In this document: in pieces, positions 20,501 through 30,689 of the stretch
How positions within the stretch are numbered: position 1 is the first letter of the stretch
How the letters are laid out: every line of letters starts with the position of its first letter
DNA from: Notamacropus eugenii
Lineage: Eukaryota; Chordata; Mammalia; Diprotodontia; Macropodidae
Length of the DNA stretch: 64,000 bases
Assembly: GCF_028372415.1 (NCBI RefSeq)
Contig: NC_092878.1
Location: 26,704,903-26,768,902, forward strand
Direction: 5' to 3'
Made by a program: the position numbers and the translations under genes
The notes under the pieces: model-generated
What the model was told of the DNA's origin: nothing
The model's input: the letters and a program-made list of their open reading frames with translations, nothing else
Database searches by the model: none

Positions 20501-21981
20501 GGCAAGAAGGAGGGACATACTTTGAAATAAAGGGAATGTAAAAACAGAATAGCAGTAAAATTAACCATCTTTCTTTGTTTTTAATAAATGTATTTTTAGC
20601 ATTCTTTTTTTTTGTCATTTTGCATTTTGAATTCTCTCCCTCCCCCGCTGAGAAGGCAAACTGTCAGTTACACTTGTGAAGTCATGCATAACATATATCT
20701 GTATTAGCAAAAGAAAAAATAGCAAGAAAATGAGACAAGTATGCATCAGTTTGGGATCAGAGTTCGTCACTTCTCCCTCGGGAGGTAGATAGTATTTTTC
20801 ATCACGAGCCCTTAGGAATTGTCTCAGATCGTTGTTTTATCAGAGTTGCTAAGTAAACATTTTTTAAAAGAATATGTGTTTTTCAAAGAATGTGCAGCTA
20901 GGTAGAGAAGTGAGTAGAGCACCAGCCCTGTAATCAGGAGGACTTGAGGTCAAATCCAGCCTCAGACACTTGACACTAACTGTGTGACCTTGAGCAAGTC
21001 ATTTGACCCCAATTGCCTTGCTCTCCCCCCTCAAAAAAAATAAAGAATGTGTTAAGGTGCAGAGAGGGGCAGGTGGGGATGGTGCTAAGATTTATGGGAG
21101 ATGCCCTGTAAGAGGAATACAGCAGAAAACTCCATGGTGATGGTTAGAATCTTGGGGCTGCTGAATCTGGCTGTGGAAGAAGGGAACCCAGAATACTTGA
21201 GGGTAGCAATCTAAGAACTGGGGGTTATTTGCTGACTTCATTTTTTCTTCTGTAGCTGGAGAAAGAATATGTGTGCCGGGTGGAAGGAGAGTTCCCTGCT
21301 GAAGAAGTCACCTGCAAGGAGCCCATCTTGGTGGTATCCTACAAGGTGGGACTGTGCCGTGTGGACCCACAGGGCAAGCCCTGTGAAACTGTGTTCCAGA
21401 GACTGAGTTACAATGGTCACTCTAGCGTGGTCCAGTGCCGGCCTCTTACTGGCCGTACCCACCAAATCCGGGTACACTTGCAGTTCCTGGGCCACCCAAT
21501 CGTCAATGACCCCATCTATAACACAGCAGCATGGGGCCCAGCCCGGGGTCGTGGTGGCCATATCCCTAAAACAGATGATGAGCTGCTACGGGACCTGTTA
21601 GAGGAACACCGGGCCAAACAAAGCCTGGATGTTCTAGATCTCTTTGAGGGGGATCTACCCCCAGATCTTAAACCCGCCTCAGACCCGTTTTTCAAGCAGG
21701 ACTTGAAAGAGCCAGCTGCAACCACAAGAGACCCAGAGGAGCCAAACCAAGCTGCCTCCCTTGATTTGGACACAACAGAGCTGGCTCCCAGGGAGGCAAC
21801 TGAATCAGGGCTTAAGAATAAAGAGATGGACCCTCTCTGTGAGGAGTGCCGTTTGGTGAGACAAGATCCCTTGCCTCAGGAGCTGGTGATGTACCTTCAT
21901 GCCCTACGCTATAAAGGGCCTGGCTTTGAGTACTCTTCACCCATGCCTGCCTGGGCACAAGATGACTGGAAGGAAGACTAA
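16995..21981 (+). CDS. RPUSD2: RPUSD2, RNA pseudouridine synthase domain protein, whole gene (525 aa, 3 coding exons)
   Basis: RluA/RsuA-family enzyme converting uridine to pseudouridine in RNA. Exons join at 17549/19605 and 19901/21256, all with GT-AG ends and frame kept, giving 525 residues; human is about 545. An N-terminal Arg/Ser/Ala-rich leader (1-38) could target mitochondria. Two basic clusters (GRKKRRG at 81-87 and PPKKRRPG at 96-103) could be a nuclear signal. The conserved block FAETSYYFEGGLRKVRPYYF spans 111-130. The catalytic motif HRLDRLTSG carries the expected Asp at 257. GRTHQIRVH is at 350-358. An acidic, poorly conserved stretch precedes a C479xxC482 pair and the conserved tail (GPGFEYSSPMPAW). 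Similarity to human RPUSD2 is strong throughout the enzyme core. Confidence 0.97.
17655..17850 (+). repeat. MIR/CORE-SINE in RPUSD2 intron 1
   Basis: 'ggaagacctgagtgcaaatcc', then 'cctcagcctccctttcccca'-like text and 'gatggggatagttatagcacc' follow the MIR/THER order. Confidence 0.6.
18290..19490 (+). repeat. L2 LINE (plus strand) in RPUSD2 intron 1
   Basis: Recognisable L2 order: 'caccgtggaacatccact', 'gctcaaagacctttaatagc', 'atataaggctttcatgatct', 'gaagccttccctgacatcc', 'tctgtacatctcatc' and 'gttgtaaattccttgag'. It is an old copy. Confidence 0.75.
19605..19901 (+). CDS. RPUSD2: RPUSD2 coding exon 2 (catalytic Asp)
   Basis: Codons 186-284 (99 codons, phase 0 both ends), acceptor ggcag|gac, donor cag|gtacgg. 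It encodes DNDFLRNTVHRHEPPVT, VVVDKPSSMPVHPCGRF and LHPLHRLDRLTSGVLMFAKT. The Asp of HRLD is the nucleophile of this family. Nearly identical to human in this exon. Confidence 0.97.
20105..20240 (-). repeat. MIR-like repeat (minus strand)
   Basis: 'ttacaaatgaggaaactctt' preceded by a 'tagagtttgaaaagacctaa' segment, as in the reverse-strand MIR relatives common in this window. Confidence 0.5.
20585..20865 (-). mobile_element. L1 3' end (minus strand) in RPUSD2 intron 2
   Basis: 'ttttgaattctctccctccc', 'agaaggcaaactgtcagtta', 'gaggtagatagtatttttca' and 'tatcagagttgctaag' in L1 reverse-complement order. About 280 bp, 5' truncated. Confidence 0.75.
20890..21046 (+). repeat. tRNA-headed marsupial SINE
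   Basis: 'gcagctaggtagagaagtga', 'caggaggacttgaggtcaaa', 'tccagcctcagacacttgac' and 'gaccttgagcaagtcatttg', with an A-rich tail at about 21035. Clear member of the ggcagctaggtgg SINE group. Confidence 0.85.
21256..21981 (+). CDS. RPUSD2: RPUSD2 coding exon 3 (C-terminal, stop TAA)
   Basis: Codons 285-525 plus TAA at 21979-21981, acceptor tgtag|ctggag. It begins LEKEYVCRVEGEFPAEEV and holds the GRTHQIRVHLQFLGHPI core. The middle (about residues 405-465) is acidic and diverges from human. The end PLCEECRLVRQD ... PMPAWAQDDWKED is again close to human. Confidence 0.97.
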   Translation: MEKEYVCRVEGEFPAEEVTCKEPILVVSYKVGLCRVDPQGKPCETVFQRLSYNGHSSVVQCRPLTGRTHQIRVHLQFLGHPIVNDPIYNTAAWGPARGRGGHIPKTDDELLRDLLEEHRAKQSLDVLDLFEGDLPPDLKPASDPFFKQDLKEPAATTRDPEEPNQAASLDLDTTELAPREATESGLKNKEMDPLCEECRLVRQDPLPQELVMYLHALRYKGPGFEYSSPMPAWAQDDWKED

Positions 21982-22450
21982 GGGGTGTGACTCCTGGATT
22001 GCCTTCTACTTTGGAGTCAGGCCACCATACCTCACAAAGCTGCTATGCCTAGTCCCCTCTTCATGAGAGAGAGTGGACATTCTTTGTTGGGACTCAGGAG
22101 CTAGAAAGAGGGAGTGTTTTGCTTTGAGAAAGTCTGCTCTTTTTCAGAGCAAAGAGGAAGTTATATACCTCGTTTGCCATCCTACCTCTAGCCAAAGTTT
22201 TGGCTTCTCTTAATTCCGAAAATGTTCCTTCCCAGTGTCTCTTTTTGGGGGGGTTTTCTAAGCTTTCAGGCACAACTGTTTCGTCTCATGTCCTGTGACT
22301 GTACCTGGATCCCTTCAGTCTTCCTGGTTGTCCAAGCAGAGCTTTTCTCCCTCCTGCAGAAAGGTTTTGTCTCTTCCACTGTGATGTGGTTCCTGTTTCT
22401 CTAGGTATATGTAGTATAGCACCTAGGTTTGTAAAATGCTGTTGTAGTCA
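21982..22450 (+). other. RPUSD2: Probable RPUSD2 3' UTR
   Basis: Sequence after the stop without recognisable repeat up to about 22450. I see no canonical AATAAA or ATTAAA in this stretch, so the polyadenylation site is not placed. Confidence 0.5.
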
Positions 22451-22454
22451 GATA

Positions 22455-22925
22455 GGAAATCTTTTTGAAATGCATTTATTTTTTACATCATCCCTTCCCA
22501 ATTGTGTCCCCCCAAACAAAAAAACTTAACTGCAAATAACAGATTATGTAACAGTTCCCAGGCCCCACATTCTCTACCAAGAGGAGACAACCCAACTACA
22601 GTCATCAGGAGCCAACATTGCTCATTGTATTTGATCTAAGTTGTGTTATCATTTACCATAATGTAACCATTGCCTACATGGTTCTCCTGGTTCTGCTTTC
22701 CTTGTACTGTTATCAGTTTATACAGAAGTTCCTATGAGCTCTGAATTCCTCATCATTCTTTATGGTACAAGAATATTCCCCATAGGCCACAGTTCATCTG
22801 TTCCCCAGTCATTGGGCCCTACCTTTTGTTTCCAGTTTCTTGCTTCTATAAATTTGTTTGGTTTGGATGAGACCTAGGTATGTTGTCAGTAATGGAATCA
22901 CGTGGTCCAACAGAAAATAACCAGG
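22455..22925 (-). mobile_element. Old L1-type 3' region (minus strand)
   Basis: 'ggttctcctggttctgcttt', 'tctgaattcctcatcattct', 'caagaatattccccataggc' and 'cagttcatctgttccccagt' parallel L1 reverse-complement landmarks but are much diverged. The same old family appears at 48345-48785. Confidence 0.6.
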
Positions 22926-22927
22926 TG

Positions 22928-23105
22928 ACAGAAAGTAGAAAGATCAATGGATTGAAAGTCAGAGGACCCAAGTTCAAATCCCTGTTCTCTACTCATGACC
23001 TTGGGCTAGACACTCGAACCCTTTTTGGGCCTCGGTTTCTTGATCTGTAAAATACAGAAGTTGGACATGCCCTAAGCTCCCTTCTTAGCTCTAAATCTAC
23101 TCTGA
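22928..23105 (+). repeat. MIR SINE (plus strand)
   Basis: 'ggacccaagttcaaatccct', 'catgaccttgggctagacac' and 'cggtttcttgatctgtaaaa' give a clear MIR core. Confidence 0.65.
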
Positions 23106-23269
23106 CTTTTCTCACAGAATCCCTTGATTTTCAGAATGATTATACCAATTCCCAGCTCCATCAGCAGCGGTCTTGCTTCTCTTCCCATAGCCCTCCCCTC
23201 TGAGATTGAGTTTTTGTTTGGTTTGGTTTTTTTGAGTAGGTAAAAGAGGTCATTCTTTGCCTCATTTCT

Positions 23270-23500
23270 TCTTACCTACCCTTAATCACTAAATGGACAT
23301 TGCCTCTGACAAAATGAGACCTAGGAAAGACCTTCACTTAAAAATGCCAAGATCTTCCACTAAATCCAGGGGTCATCTCCAGTCCTGATCAGTTTCTTGC
23401 CATTGGATCCAGCTGGTTCCAGAGGAGAGAGTAAGGCTGGTGACTTAGCATGGCCCTGCCTCACTTAAATCCAATTCACTTGCAAGTCATGACATCATGT
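23270..23500 (+). repeat. Tail portion of the long-tailed SINE
   Basis: 'ggggtcatctccagtcctga', 'ggctggtgacttagcatggc' and 'caagtcatgacatcatg' match the 3' half of the SINE at 45921-46235. The tRNA head is missing or unrecognisable. Confidence 0.55.
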
Positions 23501-23704
23501 TTGTGCCCCAGGGAGAAAAGGCATTTATGTGCAAATTACACTAGTTGGGAGGCTTCTTACTGCTGGAGTGAAATAGGTGTTGGCTGAGTATTAGCGTTTA
23601 TTTGATACCTTAAGAATCCTTAGTTTCCGACTGTTGTCCATCTTCCATTAATGCAAATCACAACTATTCTGTGACTTGAGAGTGAGTTTTTAGGTGGACA
23701 AGCA

Positions 23705-24150
23705 TTTAAAATTTTTTTTGCACTTCACAGTATTTTTTTTCCAATTACATGTAACGGTAGTTTTCAACATTCATTTTTGTAAGATTTTGAGTTCCAAATT
23801 TTTCTCCCTCCCTCCCTTCCTTTCCCTCCCCTCCCCAAGACAGCTAGCAGTCTGATATTGGTTATACATGTACAATCATATTTAACGTATTGCCACATTA
23901 GTCAGGTTGTGAAAGAAGAATCAGAACAAAAGGAGGGAAGAGGTGAAAATAGTCTGCTTCCATCTCCATTCAGACTCCATGGTTCTTTCTCTGGATATAG
24001 AGAGCATTCTCCATTGCAAATCTATTGGAATTATCTTGGATCATTAAATTGCTGAGAAGAGCTAAATGTCTCGTGGTTGATCATCTTGCAGTGTTGCTGT
24101 CACTGTTTACAGTGTTCTCCTGGTTCTGCTCACTTCACTCAGCATCAGTT
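23705..24150 (-). mobile_element. L1 3' end (minus strand)
   Basis: 'ttttttccaattacatgtaa', 'gagttccaaatttttctccc', 'agtcaggttgtgaaagaaga', 'ccatggttctttctctggat' and 'ggttctgctcacttcactca'. A well-preserved 3' terminal piece, cut at 24150, where unassigned sequence begins. Confidence 0.8.
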
Positions 24151-24539
24151 CATGTAGTAGACAAGAGTTTATTTATTAAGCCCCTAATAACAGCTATATA
24201 CATAGGAGGACCTACCAGCTTTCCTTAGCACAGCTTTTGGGAACCCAGGATCACCTCAACACTGCAGTGAAACATTCAGTTAAAATTCAGCAAGCACTGA
24301 GAGTCTGCCACCTCCCTAGCTCAATCCCTTAACATTTGCAGAAATGGTCAGGCCATATGCAGCCACAGCACTCCGTGGTGTGGACTGACCCAGATTAAAA
24401 TATGATTGGGAAATATTTACCAAAATAAATAAAATGCATTAAAACATAGTGTCCATATGTGAATTTCTATGTCGGTATATGACCTACAGGGTTTAGTGGC
24501 CCCTATTTTTATTTGACTTTGACCCTTCTGACATGAACT

Positions 24540-25215
24540 GTTAATTAGACTATTTGTTTCCAATCTTTTCCTTCTCCAATCCACCCAAAATAATCTCCCT
24601 ACAACATAGATCTGACTAGGTCGTTTCCCTACTCGAGCCTTCCATGGTTCCTCATTACCTCTGGTATAAAATACAAACAAGCTTGGCCCATCAAGGCCCT
24701 CCAAGATCTGGCTTTGACCCAGATTTCCAGCTTTATATCACATTACTCCCCTTTACACAGTATGTTCCAGCCAAATTGCAATGCCAGCTGTTCCCTAAAC
24801 TCTTTCTCCTGCCTGCTTGTATTTTCCTAACCCATTCCCTATGACTAGAACTCACTCATTTCTTTTTAAAAAATTATTTGTTTTCAGCATTAGCTTTCAT
24901 AAGATTTTGAATTCCAAATGAGTTACAAATTTCTCTCCCCAAGACTGAATGAAATCTGATAGACTGTACATGTACAATCATATTAAACATATTTCCACAT
25001 TAGTCATGTTGTGAAAGAAGAACCAGAACAAAAGGAGAAGACCATGAGAAAGAAAATAGTCTGTTTCCACCTGCATTCAGAGTCCATAGTTCTTTTTCTG
25101 AATGTGGACCATGTTTTCCATGATGTCACTCATTTCTGCCTCTCAAAATCCCTGCCTTCAAGGCCTAGCCTTAGTGCTGGCTACTCTGGAAAGCTATTGC
25201 CATCTGTGATGTTGA
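24540..25215 (+). repeat. L2 LINE 3' region (plus strand), interrupted by an L1
   Basis: 'tcaaggccctccaagatctg' and 'ctaaactctttctcctgcct' are L2. The element is split by a minus-strand L1 3' end at 24864-25125 and continues with 'ccctgccttcaaggcctagc'. Confidence 0.65.
24864..25125 (-). mobile_element. Short L1 3' end inserted in L2, perfect 12-bp TSD
   Basis: Reverse complement of about 260 bp of L1 3' UTR ('ttttgaattccaaatgagtt', 'catgttgtgaaagaagaacc'). The repeated target tcactcatttct flanks it at 24852-24863 and 25126-25137. Confidence 0.85.
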
Positions 25216-25219
25216 AAGC

Positions 25220-25750
25220 ACTGTACAAGGTGATGGGGGTACAAAGACAAAATAGTCATGAAAATAATACAGCATAGGTAAGTAGAACATATACCATGCA
25301 AATACAAAATAATTTTTTTTGGCAGAGAGCACTAATCCATGGAGAAAGGGTATTAAAAAACGTCCATGTAGGAGGTATCCTAGATAGGTCTAGAAGGAAG
25401 TTGTATTCTAAAATGTGGTACTTAAGAGAGTGCATTCCGACCACAGAACTTGTGTATAGATGTAACAGTGGGATATGGGAATATCCTGTATGAGAACAGT
25501 AAACCTAATGTGGAACCTAGTGAGTGAAGGGGTAGAATGTGACATCTGGAATGTTAGCCTAGAGCCAGATTTTGGGAGGAATCAATACATAAAAAAACAG
25601 GAAGTTCTGTTTCATCCTAGAGTTCCCGGGGAACCACTGAAGGTTCTTAACAGACGGAAGTGATATGGTCAAACTTGTGCCGTACAAAAAGATTGGCAGT
25701 TGTGTGGAAATTATATTAGAAAAAGAGAGATTGGAAACAGACCACTGAGG
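25220..25750 (-). repeat. L2 LINE (minus strand), diverged
   Basis: 'gaaccactgaaggttcttaa' with 'cagacggaagtgatatggtc' follows the reverse-strand L2 order; the rest is poorly conserved. Confidence 0.5.
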
Positions 25751-25754
25751 AAAG

Positions 25755-26365
25755 CAAAAACCTGGTGGTGGGTCAGCCTACCTCATGTCTTTCTCCCCTC
25801 CAATTCTTCCATTTAGCAACCAAAGTGATTTTCCTAAAGTTCCAGTCCAATCATATTACCTCCCTACTTAATAAACTCCAGTGGTTTCCTGTTGCCACCA
25901 AGGTCAGATACAAACTCCTCTGCTTGGTGTTAAGAACCCTTCATTACCTAGCCCCTTCCTGACCTTCCACTCTTATACCCTACACCCCAGTGCATACTCT
26001 CCAGTCCAGTGACTGGCCTCCTGGTTGTTTCACAAACAAAACACTGCGTCTCAACTTTCAAAATTCTCTGGGAATTCTCTCCCTCCTCTCCTCTAACTAT
26101 TGACCTCCCTCGATTCCTTTAAATCCCAACTAAAATCCTACCTTCTACTGGAAGACTTGCACAATCCCTCTTAATTCTAGTGCTCTCACTCCTATTTATC
26201 CTGTATATAACTTGTTTTTGTCTGTATTTGTTTTCATGTTGTCTCCCCCGTTGTATTGTAAGCTCTTCAAGGCAGGGACTGTCTTTTGCCTCTTTTTGTA
26301 TCCCTAGCACCTTAGCACAGTGCCTGGCACACAGTAGGCACTTTAAAAAATATTGATTGAGGGCC
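25755..26365 (+). repeat. L2 LINE 3' end (plus strand)
   Basis: 'aaactccagtggtttcctgt', 'cattacctagccccttcctg', 'gtattgtaagctcttcaagg', 'gcacagtgcctggcacacag' and 'taggcactttaaaaaatatt'. One of the best preserved L2 tails of the window. Confidence 0.8.
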
Positions 26366-26705
26366 TACAGTAAGTGGTAGTTAGGTGACTAGAGAGAGAG
26401 GATCAAGTGCACAATAGAATAAATACATCCTGACAGCTGATTGTAGGAGGTATAGTAGGGTGGGTGATAGGGAAAGTATAGAATTGAAAATGACTCCACG
26501 TTTGCCAACCTGGGTGACAGAAAGGTAAGTGCACTGTGTACAACTCCCCACTGATCCCCAATTTTCTTTGGTTCTCCTTAAATTTATATATTTACTCTTC
26601 TTAAAATTTTATATTTTCTTATCTGTGTATCCTTCCTGCCCTGCCATTACAATGTAAGCTTGATGGCAGGAAATGTTTTATTTTTATTTTTGTAGGTGCT
26701 TGATA

Positions 26706-26965
26706 TGCTATTAGGCAGCTAGATGACTCAGTGGATAGGGTGCTAGAGCAGGAGACGGAGATAGGAGTTCAGATCCAGCCTCAGACACTTACTAGCTGTG
26801 TGACTTTGGAAAAGTCACTTGACCTCTGCCTTAATGCACTGGAGAAAGAAACGGCAAACTACTATAATATCTTTGCCTAGAAAATCCCATGGACAGCATA
26901 GGCAAGCTGTAGTGTATGGAGTCACAAAGAGTGAGACCCTGCTGAACACAGTAACAAAGTATACA
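26706..26965 (+). repeat. SINE with RTE/BovB-like 3' tail
   Basis: tRNA-type head ('ggcagctagatgactcagtg', 'ccagcctcagacacttacta') joined to a tail reading 'cactggagaaagaaacggca', 'aaatcccatggacagcatag' and 'gtatggagtcacaaagagtg'. That tail matches the 3' end of RTE/BovB LINEs as I know them, so an RTE element probably moved this SINE. L2 text ends just before it. Confidence 0.8.
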
Positions 26966-27104
26966 GTTGCATATGGCACCATTGGATTGGTATCCGTTCT
27001 AACAGACATTAAGCACCTGCTGGGGGCTAGCACAAACATTGTGCTAGGTGTCAAAATAAAAATGAATTTGTAACCCAAAGGAGCTTAATTCAACTGAGAG
27101 GATA

Positions 27105-27215
27105 CATACATCTGCATGATCTCGGTAACCTCTCAGCTTCAGTTTCCTCATCTGTCAAGTGAGGGGTTCTGATAGCATGGTCTTCTTCGGCAATGAAGGA
27201 TGAACACACAAATGA
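27105..27215 (+). repeat. Long-tailed SINE, 3' remnant
   Basis: 'cagtttcctcatctgtcaag' followed by 'gcatggtcttcttcggcaat' and 'gaaggatgaacacacaa', the same ending as the SINE at 45921-46235. Confidence 0.6.
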
Positions 27216-27284
27216 GGGTTTAGACTTGGTACCTCCGAGGTCCCTTCTAACTCTCAATCTGTGATCCTAGGTGTACAGATATAA

Positions 27285-27900
27285 ACAAAGAATCATGGAA
27301 TTTAGAGCTGGGGTGCCTTGAAGGTCATTTTGTATGTCACGTCGTTTATTTATAGGTGTAGAAACTGAGGCCCAGAGAGGCATATGATTATTTGAGGAGG
27401 GGCTATAAACAGCTCAGAAGTAGTACATGAGCTAAACCTTGAAGGGAGTCAGGCTAAGTTGGAGGGAAGGAGAAATGAAAGCCTTTGCAAAGATGCTGGA
27501 GTGAGGGTTAGATTGTTGAGTTCCTGGAACAGCAAGAAGGCCTATCTGGCTTCAATGTAAAATGCATGAAGGGACATAATGTGAAATAAAGCTGGCAAGG
27601 TAAGCTGGAGCTATATGGTGAAGGCTTTAAATGCCAACCTGAAGTGTTTATATTTTATCCCAGAGGAAACAGGTTTAGTAAGAGGGACACATCCCCATTT
27701 GTGCTTTAGAAACATGTATTTGACAGCTGGGTCAAGGGTGGATCAGAAAGGGGGAGATGCTGGAAGCCAGTCATTTAGGAGGCTTTTCTAATAATCCAAG
27801 ATTGAGGAAATGGATTAGAGATGGTGGCTATGTGAGTGAAGAGAAAGGGAGAGAGACAACATATATTTTGGAGGTAGAATTGGAACAACTTGGTAACTGA
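27285..27900 (-). repeat. MIR-like piece followed by L2 (minus strand)
   Basis: 27285-27400 has 'gtgtagaaactgaggcccag' (MIR relative, reverse strand). 27400-27900 has 'ccttgaagggagtcaggcta', 'tggtgaaggctttaaatgcc' and 'aggaggcttttctaataatc', which is reverse-strand L2. Confidence 0.6.
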
Positions 27901-28060
27901 CTATGTAGGGGTTGGAATGGAGTGAAAGGCACCACAGAGTTATGGACTGTGGGGAATCAGGGAATTTTTGTGTGAGTGAGAGCACCTGAGCTGAATCTCA
28001 AAGAAAAGGGCAGCTAGGTGGTACAGTGGATAGAGCATCAGGAGCATCTGACTCTTAAAA

Positions 28061-28520
28061 AAAAGCATCAGATTCTGAAAGAGGTCAGGAGAATAGGAAC
28101 ATGTGAGGAGAGGAGCTAAGGAGATCAGGACCCCTTGTATTGCTATCCTGGGGATGCAGATTTCTTTACGTCCGATATAAAATGTGCGCTTCCATATTCA
28201 AAGCAGAATGCAGCAGGGATTGCCTGTTTTTCCTTATAAATATAGAGTATCCTCAATGTGCTGCCCTTGTCTCTTTCTGGCTTTCCTTCTTGTTTCCTTC
28301 TGCGATGGCCATCTCCTTTTCACTAAGAATATCTGGACCTCTAGGGTTGTATGTATAATGAGTCTCGTACATGACAAAATCAGCCATAGACCAAAGATAC
28401 ACCCCAAAGTCTAGGATGATAAATAAAAGATGTCAGCAGTAACCCCGGTCCCTTTCTCTTACATCATAACTGTTGAATCCTATATTCTCCTTTTATTCTT
28501 GATCTATATTTATCTCCATT
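28061..28520. other. No feature recognised
   Basis: Between a SINE scrap (28010-28055, 'ggcagctaggtggtacagtg') and an L2 tail (from 28525). Two overlapping open frames of about 75 codons have no recognisable homology. Confidence 0.4.
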
Positions 28521-28524
28521 TCCT

Positions 28525-29090
28525 TCCTAATTCAATTCAACGTGCATTTATTAAGTGACTGCTCTGTGCCTAGCACTGTGGTAGACTTCAGACAAAAAAA
28601 TAGATCATTCCCACCCTCAAGAAGCTTACTCTATACTATTTCATCCTCCTCCTGTCAAACATCATTAATCTTCCAATGGGTGTTGAGCAGCTTATCAAGT
28701 AGGTGTTAAAAGCATATATAACATACATTTACATCTTATTATTATATGTAGAACATTTATATTTTAGCTATTTAATATATTTACATTATAGAGAGAGAAT
28801 ATATTATTATAGAGAGAATATATTATTATACAGAGAATATATAAAACAGCCCCTGCCCACAAAAAGTTTGCTGAACTTGAGACAGAGACCCACATACTTA
28901 ACAAGAACCATAGAATGTTAGAGCTAGAAAAAACCTTTGACTCTATTGAATAAAATCCCGCCCCCATACACACACCCCATCCCTATTTAGCATTTGAGAA
29001 ACTGAGGCCTAGAGAAAGCAAGTGACTCCTAAGATCAAGCTGACCTGAGGAAGAGATTAGCTGAGTTGTAGTCAGAACCCTTGCTTGAAT
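28525..29090 (-). repeat. L2 tail, AT-rich tandem repeat and MIR relative
   Basis: 28525-28650 is a reverse-strand L2 3' end ('gtgcatttattaagtgactg'). About 28785-28845 is a roughly 20-bp tandem repeat of 'tagagagaatatattatta'. 28905-29090 holds 'gagaaactgaggcctagaga' (MIR relative, reverse strand). Confidence 0.6.
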
Positions 29091-29369
29091 CAAGGCCTAC
29101 TTCATTGAAAGCTGGAAGATCTGGATGAACATGAGTCCCCTTTGGTCCCAAAGACCACGAGGAATCCCTTTGACCTTTGTATAAAAGTCTAGATGATCTT
29201 AAAATAATCTCAGTAGAAGGGGAGAGAACTGATTTGTTCTCAGTCCTCATTTCATTTGCTCCTAATGCAGTTTTTGACATTTGGCATAAATGGATGCAAA
29301 TTAGGCCTTACAATTGGGTTCTAAAGATCGGTTTCAGAATGGCATGGTTCGATGGCTCGTAAAAAACAA

Positions 29370-29640
29370 AATCTGGGGGTTTGATGTGACCCAGTGCATA
29401 ATGGAGTGAATAATAACTAACTGTCTGACTCTGGACAGATCACTTAACTTTTACCTCATTTTCCTCATTTACCTCATTTTCCTCACTACCCTGGTAGGAA
29501 GGTGTTATTATTATGAATCATAATAACACCTTCCTACCAGGGTAGTTGTAAGGCTCAAATGAGATATTTGTAAAGTGCTTAGTACAATGCCTGGCACATA
29601 GTAGGAACTGTGTAAATGCTTATTCCCTTCCTCTCTGTAT
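29370..29640 (+). repeat. CORE-SINE carrying a 27-bp palindrome
   Basis: SINE text ('tgtctgactctggacagatc', 'gctcaaatgagatatttgta', 'cttagtacaatgcctggcac') is interrupted by an extra inverted copy of its own segment. Arms at 29485-29511 and 29520-29546 are perfect reverse complements with an 8-nt spacer, tatgaatc. The right arm fits the SINE consensus; the left arm does not. Confidence 0.8.
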
Positions 29641-30470
29641 GAGTGAGCTGTGTGCTGTGGCCATCGGAAGAGCTAATGTGATCTTGGACTGTGTTAAGAA
29701 GCATAGGTTGCAGGAAGTGAGAGTCCTTCTATACTGTGCCCTCTTCAAACTTCATCTGGAAGATTGTGTTTGGTTCTGGGTGCCATACTTTCAGAAGGAT
29801 GTTGATATGATGAAAGATTGTCAAAGCAGGCACCAGGATGGTAAAGAGCCTTGGATCCATGTCCTCTGAAGATCGTTGGAAGAAGTGAGATGTTTAAGAT
29901 GTGTTCATAGATCACTTAGCAGTAAAAGTACCAGAGTGTCCCAAATAAACAATTTGATAGGATTATAGATCTGGAGAGGACTTTAGAGTTAATTGACTGA
30001 ATCCAACAGTTAAAGTAATTGTGTCTCAGGTAATTTAAGCTAAAAAAACCCCTCAAAGGTAGCTAAATAGTAGGGCTAGAATTTGAATACTACTTCTGTA
30101 AATCTTATAATCCTTTAAAAGGGATGTTTAGAGAAGAGAAGACTTCAGAGGATATGCTGACTGTGTTCAAAGATTGTCCTGTAGACTTGCTCTGTTTGGC
30201 TTCAGAGGACAGAACCAGAAATAAGGGGTAGAGGTCAAAAAGAGACAAACTTAGGATTGTTGTCAGGAAAAACCTCCAAACAATTAGAACTGTCCAAAAG
30301 TGGAATGAGATACCTCTGGAGGAGAGGGGTTCCCTTTCACTGGAGACCTTTGAGCACAGACTGTATGACTACTTAGTGACCGTGGAGTAGGGAATGCTTG
30401 TCAAGTGTGAGTTGGATTACATGGCATCTGAGGTCCCTTCCAAACTGGAATTCTGCGATTCTGTGACCTT
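29640..30470 (+). repeat. CR1/L3-type LINE 3' end with an inserted or duplicated MIR-like block
   Basis: 'gctaatgtgatcttggactg', 'ttggttctgggtgccatact', 'caccaggatggtaaagagcc', 'gtcaggaaaaacctccaaac', 'tggaatgagatacctctgga' and 'ggtcccttccaaactggaat' follow the CR1 3' end as known from amniotes. The block 29913-30113 interrupts it and has a second copy at 31569-31752. Confidence 0.7.
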
Positions 30471-30689
30471 CCTTGAGCCTCCCCTGGCTTTTGAGACACT
30501 CTTCTCTCTTGGTTCTGCTTAGCAGCTGACCACTGCAGTGCTGACCACTGCTCTGTATTCTTTGAGTGGATCCTACGTTATTGTGCTCCCATCCACTAAA
30601 CTTGGGAATTTCTCCCAGGATTGGGTCTCTAACGTCTCCACAATCTTTTTCAATAAGCTTACCAATTCCCATGGGTTCAAAGATCTCTA

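Noticed and set aside
24155-24420. Possible LTR-like stretch after the L1 at 23705
   Set aside because: Only a T-rich/AATAAA-type hint; no ends, site duplication or partner seen.
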